Shown piece by piece: positions 37,652 through 45,222 of a stretch of 62,553 bases of DNA. The number at the start of each line of letters is the position of its first letter. Position 1 is the stretch's first letter. The notes beneath the pieces are model-generated. The model did not search any database, was not told where the DNA came from, and was given only the letters and a program-made list of their open reading frames with translations. This DNA comes from JBPCIX01 sp051005875 (GTDB lineage: Bacteria > Actinomycetota > CADDZG01 > JAHWKV01): NCBI GenBank assembly GCA_051005875.1, contig JBPCIX010000017.1, positions 1 to 62,553 of the forward strand, written 5' to 3'. Position numbers and translations under genes: made by a program.

Positions 37652-37938
37652 CGCTCTTGCCTGTCAGATTCCAGGCCTTCCAGGACTTCTTTTAGTGTGC
37701 CGAGGGCGGGGGCCTTCGGGGGAGGGCCCACCGAGCCGACTGCCGGGGAAATAAAGCCATTTCTAACTGCATCGGCCAGCATCGCATCCGGCAGGTGTCG
37801 TTCCCGCGATGGCGAAGGCGGGCCTAACTCCGCTACGACCTTGTCCCTGTCCGAAACAAGCACGGTTTCGCCAGCGTTAGCCAAGCGAACGTATTCGCTC
37901 AGCTTGTTTTTAAGGACCTTTATGCCAACCGTTAGCAT
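37648..37938 (-). CDS. Phd/YefM-family antitoxin
   Basis: A 96-residue antitoxin. The N-terminal Phd fold reads VGIKVLKNKLSEYVRLANAGETVLVSDRDKVVAELGPP over about 40 residues (described in parts: helix KNKLSEYVRLA, strand ETVLVSDRD). The C-terminal half is Pro-rich and ends in GTLKEVLEGLESDRQER, a toxin-binding helix. It overlaps vapC by 4 nt. Autoregulation is suggested by the twin palindromes in its promoter. Confidence 0.85.
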   Translation of the reverse strand: MLTVGIKVLKNKLSEYVRLANAGETVLVSDRDKVVAELGPPSPSRERHLPDAMLADAVRNGFISPAVGSVGPPPKAPALGTLKEVLEGLESDRQER

Positions 37939-37946
37939 TCAGCATC

Positions 37947-37976
37947 ATAGTAGCTACTGGTAGCTACGTTTGTCAA
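37947..37976 (-). promoter_or_regulatory. Phd/VapC promoter with two GTAGCTAC operators
   Basis: On the minus strand a near-consensus promoter is visible: TTGACA (37971-37976), 18 bp, TACTAT (37947-37952), then 8 nt to the ATG at 37938, so it may be leaderless. The palindrome GTAGCTAC occurs twice (37950-37957 and 37960-37967), 10 bp apart, filling the spacer and touching the -10. One face of the helix would bind two antitoxin dimers. Confidence 0.7.
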
Positions 37977-38013
37977 CTCGCCTCGCCGATGTTTTTCTCT
38001 AGCTGCTCCGCCC

Positions 38014-39162
38014 CTAGACCTTAGTCCCCGTCCCGGCTTCGCGCTCGGCCAGTTTTTGGTAGAGCCTGGGTGGGGGGCCTGTGTAGTCTGAGTCGGGCCG
38101 GATCAGCCGGTTGTTGCTGAATTGCTCCCTGGCGTGGGCCGTCCAGCCGCTGATTCGGGAGGCCGCGAAAACGGTTGTGAAAAGCTCTGTGGGGATTCCG
38201 AGATAGTGATACACCGCGGCGGCATAAAAATCGACGTTGGGGTATAGGCCCTTCTGGTCCCTCACAATTTCGTAGATTCGCTCCGACATATCGAACCACT
38301 TTGGGTCCCCCTTGCGTGCCGCGAGGTCGCGAGCCAACTCCCGCAGAACTGTGGCCCTTGGGTCTTCCGTCTTGTAGACGCGGTGCCCGAAGCCCATGAT
38401 TAGTTCCTTGCGGGCCAACCGGCCCTTGATGTCGGCCTCGACTGCATCCATGTTGTCGATCCTGCTCAGCATTGCGAAAACTCGTTCGTTGGCGCCCCCG
38501 TGAAGGGAGCCCTTCAAGGTGGCGATCGCTGAGGTCATCGCAGAGTGGATGTCCGAAAGGGTCGCGGCCGTGACCCGAGCCGCAAAAGTAGAGGCGTTCA
38601 TGGTGTGGTCTGCGTGCAGTACCAGGCAGATATCCAGGATCCTGGCGTCTTCATCGGAGGGAATCTTCCCGGTTAGTACATAAAGCATGTTGCCTGCGTG
38701 CGTTAAGTCGGGGCTGGGCTCGACCGGCCAATGACCGTTTCTCAGTCGATGGTATCCACCGATCATCTGGGGAAACCTTGCCACGAGCCTGATTGACTTT
38801 CTAAGATTCGCTTCGTCGTTGGTGACGGACTCCCATCCGTCGGGATCGTGAGCCGATTCGGCCGAGACTATTGTTCGAAGCATCGACATTGGCGATGCGG
38901 TGTTTGCGAGGGTGACCAGCAATTGCTTGGTGAAGTCGTGCAGGTCTCTTTCCTTGGCAAGCTGTGCTCGCAGCTCTTCAAGCTGCGCGAGGTTGGGTAG
39001 CTCAAGGTGATGCACCAGATAAACAACTTCCTCGAAGGAGCTGTGAGCTGCCAGATCTTTCACGTCATAACCGGCGTACATCAGCTTTCCGAGGCGGCCG
39101 TCAATATCCGAGATCGAAGTCTCGGCAGCAACTACGTCTTGAAGTCCTGCCCCGCTAGCCAT
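38014..39162 (-). CDS. gltA: Citrate synthase
   Basis: A 382-residue short-form citrate synthase condensing oxaloacetate and acetyl-CoA. Seen: catalytic His regions LVLHADHTMNAS and GFGHRVYKTEDPRA, SLHGGANERV, and the catalytic Asp in NVDFYAAAVYHYLG. A 2-methylcitrate synthase is hard to exclude by motif, but the divergent icd-mdh pair supports the TCA role. Its own ribosome site is weak; a strong one upstream serves a 9-codon leader frame that overlaps the gltA ATG. Confidence 0.92.
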   Translation of the reverse strand: MASGAGLQDVVAAETSISDIDGRLGKLMYAGYDVKDLAAHSSFEEVVYLVHHLELPNLAQLEELRAQLAKERDLHDFTKQLLVTLANTASPMSMLRTIVSAESAHDPDGWESVTNDEANLRKSIRLVARFPQMIGGYHRLRNGHWPVEPSPDLTHAGNMLYVLTGKIPSDEDARILDICLVLHADHTMNASTFAARVTAATLSDIHSAMTSAIATLKGSLHGGANERVFAMLSRIDNMDAVEADIKGRLARKELIMGFGHRVYKTEDPRATVLRELARDLAARKGDPKWFDMSERIYEIVRDQKGLYPNVDFYAAAVYHYLGIPTELFTTVFAASRISGWTAHAREQFSNNRLIRPDSDYTGPPPRLYQKLAEREAGTGTKV

Positions 39163-39184
39163 ATGTAAAAATTATCTTACCCAT
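39155..39184 (-). promoter_or_regulatory. Short leader frame overlapping the gltA start
   Basis: AGGAGG (39189-39194) lies 4 nt before an ATG that opens a 9-codon frame, MGKIIFTYG, ending at a TAG inside gltA (39155-39157), 8 nt past the start of gltA. gltA has no good Shine-Dalgarno of its own, so terminating ribosomes may re-initiate at its ATG. Peptide function is not implied. Confidence 0.4.
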
Positions 39185-39274
39185 TGATCCTCCTAGAATG
39201 CACACCGGGCCCATATACACCGGAGGCTGCGAAAGGATACCCTGCTACGAGATTATTCGTTTAAGGAGGGCCGA

Positions 39275-40375
39275 TTGGCTCATAACGTAACTTTTATACC
39301 CGGCGACGGCGCCGGGCCAGAAATCGCCGAAGCGACACGTCGCGTCCTCGAGGCGACCGGGGTGGACTTCGTGTGGGATGTTCAAGACGCAGGCGCCGAC
39401 GTGGTGGAGCAATGGGGCACTCCCTTGCCCAAGCATGTTCTGGAATCGATCCGCACGAACAAGGTAGCTATTAAGGGGCCTATTACAACTCCGGTCGGAA
39501 CGGGCTTTAGAAGCGTAAATGTTGCCCTTAGGAAAGAACTCGATCTCTACACGTGTCTTAGGCCCTGCAAGTCTTATCCGGGCGTGCGGTCCAAGTATTC
39601 GAATATCGACATTGTGGTGGTTCGAGAGAACCACGAGGACCTGTACGCGGGGATCGAATTCGAGATGGGCACCCCCCAGGCGCGTAAATTGACTGAGTTC
39701 ATCTATCAGTCTGTAAAACGCAAGATCCGGGAAGATTCGGGGATCTCAATCAAGCCGATATCTGTTTTCGGCACCGAGCGAATAGTGAAGTTCGCATTCG
39801 AGTATGCAATACGCAACGGCCGCCGTAAGGTGACTGCCGTTCACAAGTCGAACATCATGAAATTTTCCGACGGCCTGTTTCTTGAAACAGCCCGCAGGGT
39901 GGCTGAGGGATATCCGGCAATAGAGTTCGAAGACCGAATTGTTGATAACTGCTGCATGCAACTGGTCGCTCGGCCCGAGGAATACGACGTCTTGGTGGCG
40001 CCCAATCTTTACGGCGACATCATCAGCGATCTCGGCGCGGGCTTGGTCGGCGGTCTCGGCGTCGCCCCGGGCGCCAACCTGGGAGACGAGGTTGCGGTTT
40101 TTGAGCCGACCCACGGCTCTGCGCCAAAATATGCGGGCCAAAACAAGGTAAACCCAATGGCGATGATGTTCTCCGGTGTTTTGATGCTTCAGTATTTAGG
40201 AGAGGCAGAGGCCGCCCGCAAACTCGAAAGCGCCCTCGCATTTGTAATCTCCGAGGGTAGGAGCGTCACTTACGACATGTTGCCCCAGCGAGACGATCCG
40301 AGCGCCGTCGGCACCTCTCAAGTGGCCGATGCTGTGATTGAGGCCATGGAGGGCAATCGCGGGGCGACGGACTAA
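39275..40375 (+). CDS. icd: NAD-type isocitrate dehydrogenase
   Basis: A 366-residue member of the isocitrate/isopropylmalate dehydrogenase family. Seen: FIPGDGAGPEIAEAT, the substrate loop RSVNVALRKELDLY with the isocitrate-type SxN, VVRENHEDLYAGIE, NLYGDIISDLGAGLVGG, and EPTHGSAPKYAGQNKVNP. The SxN motif and the gltA/mdh context favour isocitrate over isopropylmalate. TTG start with AAGGAGGG (39263-39270) 4 nt upstream. The stop overlaps the proposed mdh start. Confidence 0.88.
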   Translation: MAHNVTFIPGDGAGPEIAEATRRVLEATGVDFVWDVQDAGADVVEQWGTPLPKHVLESIRTNKVAIKGPITTPVGTGFRSVNVALRKELDLYTCLRPCKSYPGVRSKYSNIDIVVVRENHEDLYAGIEFEMGTPQARKLTEFIYQSVKRKIREDSGISIKPISVFGTERIVKFAFEYAIRNGRRKVTAVHKSNIMKFSDGLFLETARRVAEGYPAIEFEDRIVDNCCMQLVARPEEYDVLVAPNLYGDIISDLGAGLVGGLGVAPGANLGDEVAVFEPTHGSAPKYAGQNKVNPMAMMFSGVLMLQYLGEAEAARKLESALAFVISEGRSVTYDMLPQRDDPSAVGTSQVADAVIEAMEGNRGATD

Positions 40376-41301
40376 TCCCCAAAGTAGCGATCGTCGGGGC
40401 CGGCTACGTCGGCCGCACGACGGCTCTGCGCATTGTCGAGCGCGGCATGGCCGACGTGTGTCTTATCGATGTGATCGAGGGCTGGCCACAAGGCCTGGCG
40501 CTCGACTTGAGTCATTCGGCGCCCATCCAGCGTTTCGAAGTGAGGGTAACCGGTGCCAACGACTACAAAAAGGCTGCCGGTGCGCACGTTGTGGTTGTGA
40601 CTGCCGGCCTCGCCCGAACCCCCGGGATGAGCAGATTGGATCTTGCAAACAGCAACAAGGCCATCATCGAAAAAGTGGCCGCCGAAGTTGCCGAGCATTG
40701 CCCCGAGGCAGTGGTGGTTGTTGTAACCAATCCGCTGGACGAGATGACCTATTGGTTCGCCGAAAAAAGTGGGTTCCCCAAGCAGCGGGTAATGGGGATG
40801 GCCGGGCTTTTAGACTCGGCCAGGCTGTGCTCCTATATTGCCGAGGAGCTGAAGGTATCGCCGCTTTCCGTCGACGCAATAACGCTAGGCTCGCACGGCG
40901 AAGACATGGTTCCCTTGCCGCGGCTCGCAACTGTTGACGGCAGGCCGCTGACCGAACTGCTTGATGAATCGGCGCTCAAGAGCCTTTTCGAACGTACGGT
41001 CGGCGCGGGGGCCGAGGTGGTGAGCCTGCTGGGGAATGCAAGCGCGTTTTATGCGCCGTCAGCAGCGGTAGCGAAAATGGTCAATGCGATCACCGGGGAC
41101 AGCAAGGAAGTTCTGCCGGTCAGCGCCTGGGTGACCGGCCAGTACGGCGTGAACGAAACCTACCTGGGAGTACCGGCGCGCCTCGGCCGAAAAGGCGTAG
41201 AAGAAATTATCGAGCTAGATTTGGACGATCAAGAACTGGGGAACCTTAAGGCAGCAGCTAACGCAATCAGCAAGCGCTGCGTCGATCTGCAGGCGGGTTA
41301 G
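40375..41301 (+). CDS. mdh: Malate dehydrogenase, apparently starting at ATC
   Basis: A 308-residue NAD-dependent enzyme oxidising malate. The Rossmann motif VAIVGAGYVG lies at the very N-terminus, followed by the acidic LID that selects NAD, the active loop RTPGMSRLDL, VTNPLDEMTY, GMAGLLDSARL, and the catalytic His in GSHGEDMVPL. Between the in-frame upstream stop and GAGYVG there is no ATG, GTG, TTG or CTG; ATC at 40375, overlapping the icd stop (TAATC), is the best placed codon. The first ATG, at 40447, would delete the NAD site. A base error (ATG read as ATC) is possible. Confidence 0.85.
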   Translation: MPKVAIVGAGYVGRTTALRIVERGMADVCLIDVIEGWPQGLALDLSHSAPIQRFEVRVTGANDYKKAAGAHVVVVTAGLARTPGMSRLDLANSNKAIIEKVAAEVAEHCPEAVVVVVTNPLDEMTYWFAEKSGFPKQRVMGMAGLLDSARLCSYIAEELKVSPLSVDAITLGSHGEDMVPLPRLATVDGRPLTELLDESALKSLFERTVGAGAEVVSLLGNASAFYAPSAAVAKMVNAITGDSKEVLPVSAWVTGQYGVNETYLGVPARLGRKGVEEIIELDLDDQELGNLKAAANAISKRCVDLQAG

Positions 41302-41311
41302 ACCCAGTGCC

Positions 41312-41926
41312 CTAGTCGAACTGGTCGAGCATTGACCACCAAGCATCGAGCGCAAGATGTGCAGACTCGCGTGAAAACTCAGAATCTACGAACCCAGATC
41401 GAATCGCTTCCGCGTGGTGAACATCCATCGTTGCGTGCAGATCGAAAAATTTAAGCGCCTTCGCATCGTTTAGTTCGTAGAACTCGCGAAGTCCTGCACC
41501 TTTCGCCTTGGCGACCTCGGGTATCTGTGATTCGTAGGCATACAGAGCGCCCAGCGCCTCTTCGGCGCCTCGCAGGCACAGCGAGCGATAAGTCTCGACC
41601 AGGTTGGTGGTTCTGGGTGTGGGCTCAGCTTGCTTTACCTCAACCTCGGATACCCCAAGGCCCGCGGCGAAATCCAGCCACAACTCAGTGTGGGGCTTGG
41701 GGTGCGAGGATTCGTCGGCTAGAACCTCGGCCACGGCCGTCTTGGCGGGTCCTTCCGGCAGATGCTCTAAGGCAGATGAAAGAAATGAAGGAAGAGCCTG
41801 CTCGTAGTGGTAGTACTGCTTGGTGTATTCACGAAGCGTTTCGAGCGATACCTTGCCCTTTTGCCAGCGCTCGTAGAAGGGATGGGTTAACAAGTGCCGT
41901 TCCTTGATGATCGTGTTTATCCCCAA
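41312..41926 (-). CDS. CADD-like diiron protein, putative self-sacrificing pABA synthase
   Basis: A 204-residue TenA/PqqC-fold protein closely resembling Chlamydia CADD. All six CADD diiron ligands have counterparts with the same spacing: Glu72, His79, Glu132, His164, Asp168 and His171. The residues consumed in pABA formation by CADD, Tyr27 and Lys152, correspond to Tyr18 in HPFYERW and Lys142 in YESQIPEVAKAK. It would supply p-aminobenzoate for folate without PabABC. TTG start with AGGAGG (41932-41937) 5 nt upstream. It converges on mdh. Function is inferred from residue correspondence recalled from the known protein. Confidence 0.82.
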   Translation of the reverse strand: MGINTIIKERHLLTHPFYERWQKGKVSLETLREYTKQYYHYEQALPSFLSSALEHLPEGPAKTAVAEVLADESSHPKPHTELWLDFAAGLGVSEVEVKQAEPTPRTTNLVETYRSLCLRGAEEALGALYAYESQIPEVAKAKGAGLREFYELNDAKALKFFDLHATMDVHHAEAIRSGFVDSEFSRESAHLALDAWWSMLDQFD

Positions 41927-42010
41927 AGCAGCCTCCTGGTCTTAAGTTTCGAATCCGGAATAGAAAACTACACCTTTCCGCCAGGTCCGACAAGATAGAC
42001 TTAGAGAACT

Positions 42011-42676
42011 ATGAAAATTGCGATTCTGGGCGGTACTGCCGGCCTGGGTTATGGACTGGCGAAAAGACTGGCGGCTGCTGGCGACGAAGTTGTTATCGGC
42101 AGCCGGGCGGCCGAGAAAGCTGAGGCCGCAGCCGCACACGTCGCTGAGGCTGCCGGGTCTCAAAAAGTAACCGGCGGCGCAAACGCCGACGTTGTGGGCG
42201 GCGCCGATGCCGTAGTTGTCACGGTGCCTTTCCCCGGTCAGGCGGCCTTGTACAAAGCCATTAAGGAAAAGATGGCGCCGGGTACAGTTGTTATCGACTG
42301 CAACGTTCCGCTTGCCAGCGAGTTCGGCGGAAAGCCGACACGAATACTTGGAGTTTGGGAAGGCTCGGCGGCGCAGCAGGCTAAGGGAATCTTAGGAAAA
42401 GACTTTCCGGTGGCTTCCGGGTTTCACACCGTTATGTCGGCCAAGCTTGAAGATATTGCGTCGTCGCTCGATTCCGATGTGCTGGTTTGTGGCGACAAAG
42501 ACGCCCGCGCGGTTGCGGAACAAATCGTCGGCAAAATCAAGGGGGCTCGCTACTTAGACTGTGGGCCATTGGAAAGCGCTCGCTTTTTGGAGTCTCTGAC
42601 CCCGCTGCTGATTGGGATCAACATCCGCTACAAACTGAACCCCGGCGCAGGAATAAAAATTACGGGGATTTCTTAA
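42011..42676 (+). CDS. npdG: NADPH-dependent F420 reductase
   Basis: A 221-residue enzyme exchanging hydride between NADP(H) and coenzyme F420. Seen: ILGGTAGLGYGLAKRLA for NADP, IGSRAAEKAEAAA, VVVTVPFPGQAAL, VIDCNVPL, and the C-terminal GPLESARFLESLTPLLIGIN typical of FNO. It implies that the organism makes F420. The 3' end overlaps the convergent carboxylase gene by 4 nt. TAGACT 9 nt before the ATG may be its -10. Confidence 0.9.
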   Translation: MKIAILGGTAGLGYGLAKRLAAAGDEVVIGSRAAEKAEAAAAHVAEAAGSQKVTGGANADVVGGADAVVVTVPFPGQAALYKAIKEKMAPGTVVIDCNVPLASEFGGKPTRILGVWEGSAAQQAKGILGKDFPVASGFHTVMSAKLEDIASSLDSDVLVCGDKDARAVAEQIVGKIKGARYLDCGPLESARFLESLTPLLIGINIRYKLNPGAGIKITGIS

Positions 42677-44439
42677 GCAAGATCCTCGATCAGGGCGATT
42701 ACTGCGCCTTGCGAGACCGTATCGCCCGCAGCGGCCTTTATTTCTTTCACCCGGCCGTCTTGATGGCACAAAATCATGTTTTCCATTTTCATCGCCTCAA
42801 GAACAGCGATGGTTTCTCCGGCTTTAACTTCGGCCCCCACCTCTACTTGAATTCTGACGATCGTCCCCCGCATGGGCGCGGTGACCGCCTCACCCGCGGC
42901 GCCAGAGCCGGCAGAGGTGACCTGGGGCGGCTTCGGCTTTGTTCGAGAAAGGGCGGGGTCGATCTTTTCGGTGAACGTGACTTCGTAGCGTTTGCCTTCA
43001 ACTTCCACATTCACCAATCGTTCGCGGACAGAGGGCGCCTGAACGGGGGCCGCAGCCTCGCCTTGTTGTTCAATTAGCTCACTTAGGTCCAGGTCGGTTT
43101 CGATTTTCTGAGTCGAAAAGGCGCCCTCGGCGAACCAATCTGATGAGATCGCCAACTTATGAAAAGGGATCGTCGTAGGAATCCCCTTGATGTTGAACTC
43201 GTCCAGGGCCCGCGCGGTTCGTGCTATCGCCTCAGTTCGGTCGCGGCCCCAGCAGACCAGTTTTGCGATAAGCGAGTCGTAGCTTTCAGGTATTTCGGTT
43301 CCCGCTACGGCGCCGGAATCAACCCTGACGCCCGGCCCCCCCGGCTCGGCGTACCCGGTGATTAGGCCGGGGTGCGGAAGAAAGTTTTCAGCGGCGCTCT
43401 CGGCGTTGATGCGGCACTCGATGGCATGCCCGCGAGGGGCGACGTCCTGCTGGGTGAAGGAAAGAGCGTGGCCTTGGGCGACCAAGATCATTTCCTTCGC
43501 AAGGTCAACCCCGGCGACAAGCTCGCTGACCGGGTGCTCAACCTGTAACCGGGTATTCATTTCGAGGAACCAGAAGTTTGGAGGATCTCCGGTTTGCTCG
43601 AGTAGAAACTCAACCGTCCCGGCCGACGAGTATCTTGCGGCCTTCGCGATTCTCACAGCGGCGCCGCATATCTGCTCGCGAAGCTCTGGAGTAACGGCGG
43701 GGCTGGGCGACTCCTCGATTAGTTTTTGGTGCCGCCGCTGCAGCGAGCAGTCTCTTTCGCCCAGATGGACTATCTGGCCGTAACCGTCGCCGATTAGCTG
43801 CACTTCAATGTGGCGCGGGTGCTCCAGATAGCGCTCGATATAAAGCTCCGGGCGGCCGAAGGCAGACTCGGCCTCGCGAGATGCGCTTTCAAATGCCGAT
43901 GCCGCCTCGCTCGCTTCGCGGACAACTCTAAATCCGCGTCCGCCGCCCCCGAAAGCAGCCTTTAGCGTTACCGGCCATCCGTGCTCCTCGGCGAATTCCA
44001 GCACGGCTTGTGGTCCGCTGATTGGGTCCGTAGTCCCCGGCACCGAGGCCACTCCCGCCTCGGCGGCGACCTTTCGCGCCGAGACCTTGTCGCCCATGGT
44101 TGCAATGACCGAGGCCGGTGGCCCGATCCATGTGATTTCAGAGGCTTCTACCGAACCGGCGAAGGTGGCGTTTTCAGCTAAGAACCCGTAGCCGGGGTGG
44201 ATTCCGGTCGACCCCGAGCGAAGCGCAATCTGAACAATCCTTTCGATGTTGAGGTATCCGCCGGAGGGGCTCCTGCCGCCGAGGAAATAAGCTTCATCGG
44301 CGAATTTGGTGTGGAGGGCTTCGCGATCGATTTCAGAATAAATAGCGACCGTAGGCAAACCCATCTCGCGACAAGCCCGGAAGATGCGAATCGCAATCTC
44401 CCCGCGGTTGGCCACAAGCACTTTGGTGATGTAGGGCAC
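42673..44439 (-). CDS. accA: Acyl-CoA carboxylase alpha chain (biotin carboxylase + BCCP)
   Basis: A 588-residue AccA3-type fusion. Residues 1 to about 450 are biotin carboxylase: VLVANRGEIAIRIFRACRE, ATP-grasp glycine loop FGGGGRGFRVV, and EMNTRLQVEHPVSE. Residues about 515-588 are the biotinyl carrier with the Lys in EAMKMENM. It would carboxylate the carrier for acetyl- or propionyl-CoA carboxylase, pairing with a beta chain such as the one at 59136. GTG start. birA is divergent with 36 bp between starts, fitting its need for biotinylation. Confidence 0.93.
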   Translation of the reverse strand: MPYITKVLVANRGEIAIRIFRACREMGLPTVAIYSEIDREALHTKFADEAYFLGGRSPSGGYLNIERIVQIALRSGSTGIHPGYGFLAENATFAGSVEASEITWIGPPASVIATMGDKVSARKVAAEAGVASVPGTTDPISGPQAVLEFAEEHGWPVTLKAAFGGGGRGFRVVREASEAASAFESASREAESAFGRPELYIERYLEHPRHIEVQLIGDGYGQIVHLGERDCSLQRRHQKLIEESPSPAVTPELREQICGAAVRIAKAARYSSAGTVEFLLEQTGDPPNFWFLEMNTRLQVEHPVSELVAGVDLAKEMILVAQGHALSFTQQDVAPRGHAIECRINAESAAENFLPHPGLITGYAEPGGPGVRVDSGAVAGTEIPESYDSLIAKLVCWGRDRTEAIARTARALDEFNIKGIPTTIPFHKLAISSDWFAEGAFSTQKIETDLDLSELIEQQGEAAAPVQAPSVRERLVNVEVEGKRYEVTFTEKIDPALSRTKPKPPQVTSAGSGAAGEAVTAPMRGTIVRIQVEVGAEVKAGETIAVLEAMKMENMILCHQDGRVKEIKAAAGDTVSQGAVIALIEDLA

Positions 44440-44447
44440 TGAACGGA

Positions 44448-44453
44448 ATCTTA
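44448..44453 (-). promoter_or_regulatory. Candidate -10 element of the carboxylase gene
   Basis: TAAGAT on the minus strand lies 8 nt before the GTG at 44439, without a Shine-Dalgarno. Confidence 0.4.
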
Positions 44454-44461
44454 GTGGAAGC

Positions 44462-44467
44462 TATCGT
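44462..44467 (+). promoter_or_regulatory. Candidate -10 element of birA
   Basis: TATCGT lies 8 nt before the birA ATG at 44476. It is 8 bp from the opposing -10 of the carboxylase gene, so the two promoters overlap back to back. Confidence 0.4.
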
Positions 44468-44475
44468 TAGCCTCA

Positions 44476-45222
44476 ATGGATCAAAGCGACTTGGAGTCCG
44501 CGCTTGCCGAGCACGTCCCTCAGGTTACATATCTCGAGCAGACCGGATCTACAAACGCTGTCGCTAAGAAGCTGGCATTGGAAGGCGCCCCCCACCGGGC
44601 GTTGGTCGTGGCCGGATTCCAGACCGAGGGCCGAGGCAGGTTTGACCGTACCTGGTTTGCTCCGGCCGGCTGCTGTCTGCTCTTTTCGCAGGTTATTCGC
44701 CCGAAATGTGAAGCGGAGCAATTGCCGCTAGTAAATCTGGCAGCTTCGATCGCGTTGTCACAGGCGCTCTTTGGGCTAGGGGTGGACTCCACCCTCAAAT
44801 GGCCAAACGATGTTTTGATAAATGGTCGGAAGGTTGCCGGAATCCTGTCGGAGGTTTTGGATGCGGTCGGGCCCGAACAGGCTGTAGTCCTGGGAGTTGG
44901 GCTCAACGTTAACGTTGAGGAATTTCCAGAAGAGCTTAGAGGGACGGCCACGAGCCTCAGCCTCGAAGCTGGGGCCAGCTTCGACCTAATCGAGACCTTG
45001 ATTCAATTCTTAATTAGGTTCGAAATTCTGCTGGAATCATTTCCGGACGGTATGGCCGAGGTCTACATAGATCTGTGCGAAACGATAGGGCGCCGAGTAA
45101 GGGTCCAGTCGGGAAATTCGGTCGTCGAGGGAAAAGCCGTAAGAATCGACGCTGCGGGCCATCTGGTGCTAGAGGGCGGCCACACTGTAACCGCTGGAGA
45201 TCTGACACACTTCCAAGCATGA
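44476..45222 (+). CDS. birA: Biotin-[acetyl-CoA-carboxylase] ligase
   Basis: A 248-residue monofunctional biotin ligase without an N-terminal helix-turn-helix, so not a repressor. Seen: EQTGSTNAVAKKLA, the biotin loop TEGRGRFDRTWFAP, the catalytic Lys in LKWPNDVLINGRKVAGIL, and the C-terminal SH3-like domain. It would biotinylate the carrier domain of the divergent gene. The stop overlaps ugd (ATGA). Confidence 0.93.
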   Translation: MDQSDLESALAEHVPQVTYLEQTGSTNAVAKKLALEGAPHRALVVAGFQTEGRGRFDRTWFAPAGCCLLFSQVIRPKCEAEQLPLVNLAASIALSQALFGLGVDSTLKWPNDVLINGRKVAGILSEVLDAVGPEQAVVLGVGLNVNVEEFPEELRGTATSLSLEAGASFDLIETLIQFLIRFEILLESFPDGMAEVYIDLCETIGRRVRVQSGNSVVEGKAVRIDAAGHLVLEGGHTVTAGDLTHFQA

